A DNA stretch of 64,000 bases from Botrimarina mediterranea (GTDB taxonomy: Bacteria; Planctomycetota; Planctomycetia; Pirellulales; Lacipirellulaceae), in contig NZ_CP036349.1 in the NCBI RefSeq assembly GCF_007753265.1, positions 3,443,363 through 3,507,362 on the forward strand, in the 5' to 3' direction. Position 1 is the first letter of the stretch. Each line of letters begins with the position of its first letter. Below the pieces are notes generated by a model. The model had not been told where the DNA came from. It worked only from the letters and a program-made list of their open reading frames with translations, and did no database searches. Below are positions 1 to 8,194 of this stretch, one piece after another. Position numbers and translations under genes: made by a program.

Positions 1-1
1 C

Positions 2-1795
2 TACTCCTGGTCGTCCGAAGGCAACGTCCAAAACACGTTCCTGCGCGAAGTCTTTGCACGCGACACACAGGCCGACCTCGGTCAGCCCCACACCCGTAGC
101 AATTACTACCATCTCTATCTCGACGGTCAATACTGGGGCATTTTCATGACCCAGGAACGCATTAGTGAAGACTTCGGTGAGAGCTACTTCGGCGGTGAGG
201 CCTCGGACTACGACGTTGTGAAATCCGACCTCGCTGTTTCCGGGGGCACCGAGATCGCCGACGGCAACGACGCCGCATGGCGCCAGTTGTTCGAGCTCGC
301 CCAGACCATGGCGGATAGCCCCGGCCGGTACGCCAACAATTACTGGACCATGCAAGGGCTTCACCCCGACGGCTCGCGCGACCCGTCGCTGCCGGTGCTG
401 CTCGACGTAGGCAACCTCGTCGATTACATGATGATCATCATCTACACCGGCGGCTACGACTCGGGCATCTCCCAGTTCCTCAACAACGAGCGCGCCAACA
501 ACTGGTTCGGCATCCGCAACCGCGTCACGGGCGAGCAAGGCTTCCAGTTCTTCCTTCACGACAACGAGCACTCGCTCGGCGCCGGCTCGGGCGTTCACGG
601 CACCTTGGGCATCGACCGCACCGGCCCCTTCATCAGCAACAACGACCGGGTCTTCGAGCAGTTCAACCCGCACTTCCTCCACCAAGACCTGCTCTCGCAC
701 CCCGAGTACAAGCAGAAGTTCATCGACCGCACGCAAGAGCTGTTCTTCAACGGCGGAGCGCTGACTGTGGACGCCAGCATCGCGCGGATGCTCGAGCGTA
801 AGGAGCAGGTCGATCCGGCGATCATCGCCGAGGCCGCACGCTGGGGCGACTCGAAACTCAGCACGCCCCGGAACAAGTCGACCTGGGAATCCGAGGTCAA
901 CTGGCTGATCAACACCTACTTCCCAACCCGGGGACCGCTCGTCCTCAACCAGCTCCGCGCCGACGGCCTGTTCACTTCCTTCGCCGCCCCAACGTTCAGC
1001 CAGTTCGGCGGTGAAGCGCCCTTCGGCTTCGAGCTGTCCATGACCTCAGGCGCGGGCACGATCTACTACACAACCGACGGCCAGACCGACCCCCGCAGCA
1101 TCGGAGGCGCGGTCAACGCTTCAAGCGAGGTCCAAGCCTACGGCGGGCCGATCCCACTCGCCGGAGAGACGACCGTCATGGCGCGCCTACGCACGCTCAG
1201 TGGGCAATGGTCGGGCCTCGTCAAGGCGACCTTCGATGTCGCGACCAATCCAGGGGACTTCGACTCCGACGGCGTCGTCGATGAAGACGATTACCTCGTC
1301 TGGCGTGCAACCTACGGCTCGACCACCGACCTCCGCGCCGACGGGAACGCCGATGGCGTCGTTAACGCCGCCGACTACACGGTCTGGCGGGATCAGCAGC
1401 ACGCGGCACAAGTCTTAGCGGCGGCGCTCGCCAGCACGCCGCCAACCGAAGTCGACGCCCCTCCCCAGCCCGAGGTGGCAGCCACCGTCAGCGAAAGTGA
1501 ATCCACGCAGACCGAGTCGTCCGCTATCGGCGTCAACACGCTGAGGTGGATCGATACGCCACTCATCACCGCCACATCGTCGGCGCTAAGCCGATCGGCA
1601 ACACCGATGAGCGATCCTGGGCCGACTCCCCACCGTGCGCGGCGCCTGCTGCTGCTCGACAGCCATCAGCAGCAAGCCGCCGAAGAGTCCGTACCGACTC
1701 GCTATCGCCCCTCCACGCGGCAAGACTTGCAATCCGTCGATTCGGCGTTCGCATCGCTCGAAGAGTCGATTGAATGGCGATCACTCTCGCTTTAG
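2..1795 (+). CDS. CotH-kinase family protein with dockerin, 5'-partial
   Basis: The open frame runs off the left edge of the window; the first in-window ATG (146) is internal, because the upstream codons already read as CotH sequence (NYYHLYLDGQYWGIFMTQER). The HDNEHSLG segment near 560 fits the DNE-type active-site region of CotH protein kinases, which phosphorylate secreted proteins in Bacillus spores; that role is not implied here. After the kinase comes a chitobiase/Fn3-like segment (IYYTTDG, about 1010-1240), then a dockerin-type EF-hand pair (DFDSDGVVDEDDY and DGNADGVVNAADY, about 1258-1400) and a low-complexity tail of about 130 residues. This architecture is typical of large secreted planctomycete proteins. 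The gene is chromosomal flank outside the integrated element and converges on the cytochrome gene. Confidence 0.85.
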   Translation, partial: YSWSSEGNVQNTFLREVFARDTQADLGQPHTRSNYYHLYLDGQYWGIFMTQERISEDFGESYFGGEASDYDVVKSDLAVSGGTEIADGNDAAWRQLFELAQTMADSPGRYANNYWTMQGLHPDGSRDPSLPVLLDVGNLVDYMMIIIYTGGYDSGISQFLNNERANNWFGIRNRVTGEQGFQFFLHDNEHSLGAGSGVHGTLGIDRTGPFISNNDRVFEQFNPHFLHQDLLSHPEYKQKFIDRTQELFFNGGALTVDASIARMLERKEQVDPAIIAEAARWGDSKLSTPRNKSTWESEVNWLINTYFPTRGPLVLNQLRADGLFTSFAAPTFSQFGGEAPFGFELSMTSGAGTIYYTTDGQTDPRSIGGAVNASSEVQAYGGPIPLAGETTVMARLRTLSGQWSGLVKATFDVATNPGDFDSDGVVDEDDYLVWRATYGSTTDLRADGNADGVVNAADYTVWRDQQHAAQVLAAALASTPPTEVDAPPQPEVAATVSESESTQTESSAIGVNTLRWIDTPLITATSSALSRSATPMSDPGPTPHRARRLLLLDSHQQQAAEESVPTRYRPSTRQDLQSVDSAFASLEESIEWRSLSL

Positions 1796-1849
1796 CAGCG
1801 GCACGATCATCGACTCCGAGCGGGCCCGTCGGCAGCGACGCCGCCCAAC

Positions 1850-4039
1850 TCACTCCGTGTCCCGCATCGCCTGAACACGCCGCAACAGATTGCCGACGAC
1901 GGGGTCGTTCGGTCTGAGGGCGTTCATCTTCCGTAGCGTCTCAATCGCTTCGGCCTTCTTCCCTGCTTGCTCGTAGAGCAGCGCCAGCGCCGTCAGGTAT
2001 TCGAACGACTGGGGCTCTAGCCGCGTCGCTTCTTCTAGGGCGCCAACTGCGTCGGCGTTCCGCCCCAACAGGTACAGCAGCATGCCACGTTGGTAGTGCG
2101 GGCGTCCCGACTCGGGCAGCAGCTCGCTATCGCGCTCGAGCAGCTCGACCTCTTCTTCGCGGAGCTCACGTATCTCTTGCTTGTCGGCCTGCCCCGATTG
2201 CTCGAGCAGCCGGGCCACTTCGCTACGAGGGCCGGACAAATACGGCTCCATGCGAATCGCGTCTCGCAGCGAGGCGATTGACTTCCGCACGTCGCCTTGG
2301 CTACGGGCCAGCTCCGCCAGGCGTAGGTTCGGCCCGGCGCGATCGAAGAGGACGGTCGTGTCTTCGTCGTACTCGTCGATCAGCTCCTTCAGCTTCTTGA
2401 TCTGCTGCGGCTTGCGGAGCGTGTTCGGAGCCCGGATCGCTAGCGCATCGACCGCCGCGTTACGCACCAGCCGCGTTTCGTCACTGAGCATATCACCGAT
2501 GTCGTCGGCGTGACTCGCCACAGCCTCCGATGAGAGCGAGCCCACCGCCGCCGCGCGGACTAGCGGGCTCGGGTGGTCGAGCGCCTCACGGCAGAGGTCG
2601 TCGCTCTGCGGCGTCTGGAAGTTCGCCAGCGCCCGCAGCGCCGTCGCGCGGACGATGTCCGGCGTACGGCGGCCCGGCAACGGCGCCTCGTAGGCCAAGA
2701 GGTCGGAGATCTTGCCGACGGCGTCGGGCCAACCCTTCCAAGCCGCGTCGAGCGCGCGGGCGTAGTGCGGGTCGTTGGGGCGTTTTGGGCCGTACCATTT
2801 CTTAATCGCCTCGGCGGCCCACGCGGCGTCCTCGCCATCCTTCGTATGGCAATCGTTGCAGGCGTTGGGCGTGCCGAGCTCGACGCTCAGGTCGGGCCGC
2901 GGGATTCGGAAGCTGTGGTCGCGGCGCCCGTCGTTGACCATGTAGTGCCGTTGCGGCATGTGGCAATTCACGCACAGCGATCCCTGAGGATCGCTATGGA
3001 AGTGGTGCGCCTTGTTGTCGTACTTCTGATGGCATTGGGCGCAGAGGGCGTTCCCCTCGTACTTCAGCTTCAGCGAGTGCGGGTCGTGGCAGTCGCTGCA
3101 CTTGACGTTCTCGTGGTACATGCGGCTCTGCAAGAACGAGCCGTAGACGTAGACCTCATCCTCGATCTGCCCATCGGCGTGGTAGAGCCCCGGCTCTAAG
3201 AGCGCGAGGTCGTAGTGATCGAAGTAATCGTCACCCGCGTCGAAGCCGCCCGCCAACACCCCGCGTCGCGAATGGCACGGCGCGCACGCCGCGATTTGTG
3301 CGGTGTTCGATTCCTGCTTGAGCTTCGCCAGCCCGTAACCGTGCCGTCGGTCCCAGAACAGCGAGTTCGCCTCCGCCAGCTCGACGTGCATACTCCCCGG
3401 CCCGTGGCACGCCTCGCAGCTTACGTCGATCTCATTGTAAGTCGTGTGGTAAGTATTGGCCTTGAGATCGAAGTTCTTCTTGAGGTCCGTCGAGTGACAC
3501 TCGGCGCACATCGTGTTCCAGTTCTGCGCCAGGCCCGTCCAGTGGAGCGGGTCGTGCGGGTCGAGCTTCAATTCGACCGCGTCGGGAGGCGGTACTTCGA
3601 ACCATTTCTTCTGCTCCGTATCCCACGAGACCCGCAGCACCTGCACACGGCCGCCCTCCATCTCCACCATGTACTGCTGGAGCGGCGTGTAGCCAAAGGT
3701 GTAGGCGATCTTGTAGTCGTGGTTCTCGCCGTCGGGGCCTTCGGTGTTGACGTAGAAATCCTTCCCCTTGCGGAAAAACTTGCTGACGACGCCGAGCCGT
3801 TCGAAAGTCGCGTCGTCGAAGTCGCCGAGGACCGACTCGTCGGTGGGGAGTTCCATCGCCCGGTCGTGGTGCGACCCCTCGAAGAGCTGCGCCTCTTGCT
3901 GGTGGCAGGCGACGCAGCGATCACGGCCAACGTACGTAGCCACCGCATCGGCGGGCAGGGCGACATACCAATCGGCAAAGCACCAGCTCAGGGCAAGAAG
4001 GGCCAGGGCCGCCGCGATAAGGACGCGTTTGCTCTTCAT
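1850..4039 (-). CDS. Octaheme c-type cytochrome with HEAT/TPR tail
   Basis: The protein has 729 residues from MKSKRV. A longer in-frame start at 4126 exists, but the downstream Met begins a clean export signal (KSKRVLIAAALALLALSW). Eight CXXCH haem-binding motifs lie in the N-terminal 430 residues: CVACH, CAECH, CEACH, CAPCH, CSDCH, CAQCH, CVNCH and CNDCH. The C-terminal part has alanine-rich HEAT-like repeats (SPLVRAAAVGSL, TRLVRNAAVDAL) and then TPR-like repeats. It is probably a periplasmic electron-transfer protein; substrate unknown. Several planctomycete multihaem proteins combine CXXCH clusters with TPRs. The gene is chromosomal and ends close to the convergent CotH gene. Its 5' end lies about 130 bp from the left boundary of the integrated element, so the insertion may have replaced its original upstream region. 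Confidence 0.88.
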   Translation of the reverse strand: MKSKRVLIAAALALLALSWCFADWYVALPADAVATYVGRDRCVACHQQEAQLFEGSHHDRAMELPTDESVLGDFDDATFERLGVVSKFFRKGKDFYVNTEGPDGENHDYKIAYTFGYTPLQQYMVEMEGGRVQVLRVSWDTEQKKWFEVPPPDAVELKLDPHDPLHWTGLAQNWNTMCAECHSTDLKKNFDLKANTYHTTYNEIDVSCEACHGPGSMHVELAEANSLFWDRRHGYGLAKLKQESNTAQIAACAPCHSRRGVLAGGFDAGDDYFDHYDLALLEPGLYHADGQIEDEVYVYGSFLQSRMYHENVKCSDCHDPHSLKLKYEGNALCAQCHQKYDNKAHHFHSDPQGSLCVNCHMPQRHYMVNDGRRDHSFRIPRPDLSVELGTPNACNDCHTKDGEDAAWAAEAIKKWYGPKRPNDPHYARALDAAWKGWPDAVGKISDLLAYEAPLPGRRTPDIVRATALRALANFQTPQSDDLCREALDHPSPLVRAAAVGSLSSEAVASHADDIGDMLSDETRLVRNAAVDALAIRAPNTLRKPQQIKKLKELIDEYDEDTTVLFDRAGPNLRLAELARSQGDVRKSIASLRDAIRMEPYLSGPRSEVARLLEQSGQADKQEIRELREEEVELLERDSELLPESGRPHYQRGMLLYLLGRNADAVGALEEATRLEPQSFEYLTALALLYEQAGKKAEAIETLRKMNALRPNDPVVGNLLRRVQAMRDTE

Positions 4040-4167
4040 GAAGGGCTTCCCGATGCACGAGCCAAAGGTGGCGTCACTTCGGGGGTCCTCTTGCGCGCCG
4101 CAGAAAACTCTAGCACGGGATCGCAAGGCGCCGCCAAAATCGGCGAGAGCCCTACTAACGGCAGAAA

Positions 4168-4221
4168 AAGTGACCCCGGCTGGATTCGAACCAGCAACCT
4201 TCGGCTTCGGAGGCCGACGCG
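4168..4221 (-). repeat. Left attachment site: orphan 3' part of tRNA-Arg(CCG)
   Basis: This 54-bp stretch is identical to 62273-62326. From 4171 to 4221 (minus strand) it carries the anticodon arm with CCG, variable loop, T arm and 3' acceptor strand of tRNA-Arg, then stops; beyond 4222 the sequence does not continue the tRNA. That is what remains at the distal end after site-specific integration into a tRNA 3' end. Confidence 0.9.
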
Positions 4222-4353
4222 ATCGCAGACTAACTCCGATGAGGCTCTCTTCGTAAGTTGTTTATAGGCCTTGCCTTAGCGACCACCGCAGACAACTGCC
4301 GTTCGTCCGACGATTGGCGAATAATACCCGGTTTTGCCCGGCTTTGTACGGGG

Positions 4354-4376
4354 TACCGTGACAGATACCGTGACAA
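4354..4376. repeat. Tandem TACCGTGACA motif, left-end arm-like site
   Basis: TACCGTGACA occurs at 4354-4363 and again at 4366-4375, a 12-bp period. The same pair with the same period occurs at the other end of the element (62206-62215 and 62218-62227). Short direct repeats just inside both ends are the expected form of integrase arm-type or Xis binding sites. The function is inferred. Confidence 0.6.
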
Positions 4377-4531
4377 GGCCAGATAGCATCGGCTGCAGAG
4401 CCAACGGTCACCGGGGTGGCCTGCCAAGCTAGCCCCCCTGATTTGACTCGGTACAGGAACTTGTCCTACTGGCAAGCCAACAAGTCGAGCTGTGACCACT
4501 GCATTGCGAAGGTAGGACACGCCTCATGACG

Positions 4532-4563
4532 AAATGCGTAAATGCGTAAATGCGTAAATGCTT
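4532..4563. repeat. 8-bp tandem repeat AAATGCGT
   Basis: Three perfect copies of AAATGCGT (4532-4555) are followed by a fourth imperfect copy ending TT. It lies in the 520-bp gene-free stretch between the left att site and the transposase remnant. No role is evident. Confidence 0.7.
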
Positions 4564-4669
4564 GATACCATGGCGGTTGCGTCGAGCAAGAGTTGTCGCT
4601 AATTCGTCGCAACTCCCATATTTTCGATCTTACGAATGGATTCCGGGTATGTTCCGGGGACCTTATGCT

Positions 4670-4698
4670 GAGGGGATTTCGTACCCAATTCTGTACCC
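4670..4698 (+). repeat. Direct repeat flanking the IS4-type remnant, left copy
   Basis: This 29-bp stretch matches 5775-5803 at 23 of 29 positions in the same orientation. Each copy contains two TTYYGTRCC-like units 12 bp apart, resembling in design the tandem motif at the element ends. It may be an arm site of another, decayed integrative element. Confidence 0.4.
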
Positions 4699-4741
4699 AG
4701 CACCGCACTTTACCGTAGAAGGTCGCCCTAGGCAGTACGGA

Positions 4742-5635
4742 CATTCACAGCAGATCGACGAGGAGGGCGTCCGCTGGCTGGAGAACCTCGAGCAGTCGAC
4801 GCGGCTGGCGAGCCCCGATCGCTTGGTGCACATCGGCGACCGGGAGAGCGACATCTACGAGCTGTTCTGCCTTGCGAAGGAGCAGCAGACGCACTTCCTC
4901 GTGCGGACGTGCGTCGATCGTCGCGCCGGGACGGGCAAGACGACGATCGCCCGGAAGATGCAGCGCGAGCCGATCCACGGGACGCACGTCGTCGAAGTCC
5001 TCGACGCCAAGCACCGGCCGATCGAGGTCGAACTGCAACTGCGGTTCAGCGAGATGACGGTCCACCCGCCGATCGGCAAGCACACGAAATACCCGCCGCT
5101 GTCGCTCACCGTGATCCACGCCCGGGAGCGAGGCAAGCCGGAGGGCCGCAAGCCGATCTGCTGGAAGCTGCTCACCGACCTGCCGGTCGAGAGCCTGGAG
5201 TCAGCCGGCGAGAAGCTCGACTGGTACGCGCAGCGGTGGAAAGTCGAGACCTTTCACAAGGTGCTCAAGTCGGGCTGCCGCGCCGAAGACGCCAAGCTGC
5301 GTACCGCCGAGCGGCTCACCAACTTGATCGCCGTCTTCTGCATCATCGCGTGGAGGGTGTTTTGGCTGACGATGGTCAATCGAACTAATCCGAAAACATC
5401 CGCCGACACGGTGTTTACGGAGACCGAGATCGCGATCCTGAATCATGTGGCAGGCGATTCCGAGCCACCACCGAAGAACGTTGCTCACTACCTGCTGGTC
5501 GTCGCCAAACTGGGCGGCTACCTCGCCCGCAAGAACGACGGCCCGCCGGGGAACGCGGTGATGTGGCGTGGGCTATCACGCCTGACCGATATCCACCTGG
5601 GCGTCGAGATCGGCAAGGGAATTGTGGGGAATTGA
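4742..5635 (+). pseudogene. IS4-family (IS50/Tn5-like) transposase, N-terminally truncated
   Basis: Recognisable transposase sequence starts around HSQQIDEEGVRWL and runs to the stop. GDRESDIYELF fits the second catalytic Asp region of IS4 transposases. YAQRWKVETFHKVLK fits the family YREK signature (Y-2-R-3-E-6-K), which supplies the catalytic Glu. The frame can be opened from 4550, but the first 60 or so residues do not look like transposase, and the DNA-binding domain and first catalytic Asp are missing. About 300 residues remain against roughly 450-480 in full Tn5-like enzymes, so it is probably inactive. No inverted repeats were identified around it. Confidence 0.8.
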
Positions 5636-5774
5636 AAGTTTCGCGGAACGGACACGCGTAGTTCTCGGGCTTCTTTTCGTGTGCGTTTTCGCGAACCACA
5701 GTGACCAGCATCGAATTCCTGTACCACCCGCTATGAAGGTAGGGGTTGGGTAAAGCCGCTTCTCGCCCCGTGTC

Positions 5775-5803
5775 GAGGGGATTCCGTGCCCGATTCCGTG
5801 CCA
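5775..5803 (+). repeat. Direct repeat flanking the IS4-type remnant, right copy
   Basis: This is the partner of 4670-4698 (23/29 identical). It contains ATTCCGTGCC twice with 12-bp spacing. It lies just downstream of the FG-GAP gene, whose C-terminus is atypical, so the gene end may have been altered by the event that left these repeats. Confidence 0.4.
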
Positions 5804-5837
5804 CCCGCTGCGAGCACCGGCCCCGGCATCCGGGGCT

Positions 5838-7412
5838 CTATTCCGAGAACTGGCAGACTGGTTTCCCGCGAAACGTAGAAGAGAATGCGGCGGCTGCGGC
5901 TATCGTTAGGACCGCCGCGCTCGGCTCCGGTACGGGCCGGCCGTAGAAGATGTAGACGGCGCCTTCGCTTAAGCGGACCGTATCCGATGCGTGAGCGCCG
6001 AGGACGATGTCCGCCAAACCGTCCCCGTTGAGATCGCCCGTGGAATCGACGGCGGAGCCGATGAAGTCGCGGTACCCACCGATGAACACCGCGTCGGCGT
6101 TGTCGAGATCGTAAACGGCCTCGTCGAGCACGCCGCCGCGTCGCCCGTAGACGAGGTAGGTTTTTCCGCCTTGCTGCCCGTCAGCGTAATCGTTGGGGTC
6201 TCCCTGGGCCTGGTAGGCCCCGATCAACAGGTCGTCGATCCCGTCCCCGTTAACGTCGCCTGCGGACGACACCTGATAGCCTGCTTTATCCCCCTCGGCC
6301 ACTCCCTCGAAGCGGACGTCCGCGTTGTCGAGGTCGATCTCGCCGCGCCACGCGTTGTCGCCCGCCTTGCCGTAGAGCAGGTAGGCGGCGCCCGACTCTT
6401 CTCCGTTGTAATCCATGTCGGACGCCCCGATGACGAGGTCGTTGAGTCCGTCACCGTTCAGGTCGCCTGCGGTCGACAGCGAACGGCCGGCGCCGTAGAC
6501 GCTGAACACCGCGTCGGCCTCGCCCCGGCCGATCCGGCCCGCGATGCGCTCGGAGGTTGGCCGGCCGTAGTAGAGATAGACCTCGCCCTGACCGAGGGCG
6601 CCGATCGCTACGTCGTCGAGCCCATCGCCATTGAGGTCGCCGGCAGATGAGACGGAGTAGCCCAGGGTGCCGTCCCTAAAGTCGACATCGAAAGTGGCGT
6701 CTGCGCTTGCTATGTCGATCCCCCCCGAGAGGGACGCGTCCGGGTTTCCGTAGAACAAATAGGCTCTTCCCGGGTAGCCACTGCCGTAGGTGTAGTCGCC
6801 GATCAACAGATCGGCGGCTCCGTCGCCGTCGATGTCGCCGGCCGGGGTGAGGCCAACCGGCCCGGGGTCCGACGACCGTTCGAGAACAAAGGTCGCATCC
6901 GAATCGGACAGCTGGAATTCGCCCGTAAGTTGGTTGGCGTCGGGACGCCCATAGACCAAGTAGACCTTGTTCCGCTCGCTGAAGTCCGCCGTTGCGATCA
7001 AGAGGTCGTCAAGGCCGTCGAGGTTGAGGTCGCCTGCGGATGAGACCCGGTACCCCGCATGCTGCCCCTCTATACCGACAAAGTGAACGTCGGCGTCCAT
7101 CGGCGACAACGTTCTCTGGCCGTTACCTGTCTCGGCGCCGCCGTAGAGCAAGAACGTCTCACCGGAGAACTGAGAGTTCGGCGGAGCGTTCGGCGCGCTG
7201 AAAAGGAAATCGTCGAAACCATCGCCGTTGAAATCTCCTGCCGAGGAGACCGAGAAACCAACACGCCCCAAATAGGCGGTTCCCAAGAACGCGATGTCGG
7301 CGTCGTCCATCAGGTAATCGCCGCTCAGTTGCTGGGCCGTAACAGAGAGCGGCGTCGAGACCGCCGCTGCAAGACAAGCTGCCACGCTTGCCGCATGCTG
7401 AACAAACTTCAT
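5838..7412 (-). CDS. FG-GAP repeat protein with PEP-CTERM-like tail
   Basis: The protein has 524 residues from MKFVQHAASVAACLAAAVS, a clear signal peptide. I chose this Met over the one at 7466 because GAGAGGGA lies just upstream of it. Seven FG-GAP-type calcium-binding blades can be counted (DFNGDGFDDF, DLNLDGLDDL, DIDGDGAADL, DLNGDGLDDV, DLNGDGLNDL, DVNGDGIDDL, DLNGDGLADI), consistent with a seven-bladed integrin-like propeller. The end reads VPEPSAAVLTIAAAAAF then STFRGKPVCQFSE: a PEP motif and hydrophobic stretch, but without the usual Arg cluster directly at the end. It is probably exported and exosortase-processed. It lies near the left end of the element, downstream of the RHS locus on the same strand. 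Ligand unknown. Confidence 0.82.
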   Translation of the reverse strand: MKFVQHAASVAACLAAAVSTPLSVTAQQLSGDYLMDDADIAFLGTAYLGRVGFSVSSAGDFNGDGFDDFLFSAPNAPPNSQFSGETFLLYGGAETGNGQRTLSPMDADVHFVGIEGQHAGYRVSSAGDLNLDGLDDLLIATADFSERNKVYLVYGRPDANQLTGEFQLSDSDATFVLERSSDPGPVGLTPAGDIDGDGAADLLIGDYTYGSGYPGRAYLFYGNPDASLSGGIDIASADATFDVDFRDGTLGYSVSSAGDLNGDGLDDVAIGALGQGEVYLYYGRPTSERIAGRIGRGEADAVFSVYGAGRSLSTAGDLNGDGLNDLVIGASDMDYNGEESGAAYLLYGKAGDNAWRGEIDLDNADVRFEGVAEGDKAGYQVSSAGDVNGDGIDDLLIGAYQAQGDPNDYADGQQGGKTYLVYGRRGGVLDEAVYDLDNADAVFIGGYRDFIGSAVDSTGDLNGDGLADIVLGAHASDTVRLSEGAVYIFYGRPVPEPSAAVLTIAAAAAFSSTFRGKPVCQFSE

Positions 7413-7534
7413 GAGGTCCCTCTCGGTGTTGGTGTAGTAGTCTCTCGTTTTGGAGACCAGCCTCACTGCTATCCGCCTGCGCCATGCTGCCCCAATCTAC
7501 CACCATCGATTCAAGTAGGTGATGTGATGCGCAG

Positions 7535-8194
7535 TCAAATATATTTTCCATCTAGTTCGAAATCGACAATGGCCTCTACTGCAATACCTCTAACCAACTC
7601 GCAGGTTATGGTGTGCTTTGCATTTCCACCTTTCGTCGAAACACATACCCCCAATATCGGCTGGCCGTCACGCTCTATCCAAGAGTGCATCCCGTCCCCA
7701 GTGTTTCGCGATGTCAAAAACTCCTCCGTTAATTGCTGACACTTATCAATCAGCAACTCACCCAAACACTCTTGCTTTAAGATTAGCATCCAGCCGGTAC
7801 CAGTTGACACTTCGTGCTTGCAGATCCTAGGCACCCCCTCAGGCACAGCGTGTCTATGCAGCCTAATCGCGCTAACGCACTCTTGTTCGTGCCGAAGGCC
7901 CTTGAGGACCTCGACATCGTAGACGCCATCAAACTGGCCAATAGACACACATTTAGTCAACGACCAGTCATCTGCAACGAGCAGCTTGGATGGCGTGCAA
8001 AAATGGAGCTGCTTACGCCCTCCTTCAACTTCAACAAACGGCTGTCGTCGGTAACGCGACAGCGTTGCTTTTTCAGTTAGCCACGCGGTCAGCAACAAGG
8101 CCAACCCAATAACAAGGGCAGGCCCTCTAATGTCGGGAAGCACTGCCCCCGCACACATCACAGCAACCGCTGCGGCAAGCAATGCATTGGTCAA
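7535..8194 (-). CDS. Small membrane protein coupled to RHS gene; candidate immunity protein
   Basis: The reading frame can be opened from 8365, but that would overlap the RHS 3' end by more than 170 bp. A TTG at 8194-8192 overlaps the RHS stop codon as TTGA and is preceded by GGAG at a 7-nt spacing, so I use it; this gives 219 residues (LTNALLAAAVAVMCAGAV...). Two hydrophobic helices (about residues 3-40) are followed by a soluble domain of about 170 residues that I do not recognise. A cognate immunity gene directly after a polymorphic toxin tip is the standard arrangement, and this region is visibly lower in GC, like the tip. The immunity role is an inference from position, not homology. It could instead be an unrelated accessory membrane protein. 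Confidence 0.6.
   Translation of the reverse strand: MTNALLAAAVAVMCAGAVLPDIRGPALVIGLALLLTAWLTEKATLSRYRRQPFVEVEGGRKQLHFCTPSKLLVADDWSLTKCVSIGQFDGVYDVEVLKGLRHEQECVSAIRLHRHAVPEGVPRICKHEVSTGTGWMLILKQECLGELLIDKCQQLTEEFLTSRNTGDGMHSWIERDGQPILGVCVSTKGGNAKHTITCELVRGIAVEAIVDFELDGKYI

Noticed and set aside
4168-4250. A second tRNA-Arg gene at the left end
   Set aside because: Only the anticodon arm to the 3' end matches; the D arm and 5' acceptor strand are absent after 4221, so no tRNA can fold.
3215-4267. 350-residue plus-strand frame opposite the cytochrome gene, running into the left att site
   Set aside because: It is antisense to eight CXXCH motifs that prove the minus-strand gene, and has no domain.
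4532-4563. Iteron-like array at the left end
   Set aside because: Only three to four copies of an 8-mer with no Rep gene nearby; a simple tandem repeat is enough to explain it.
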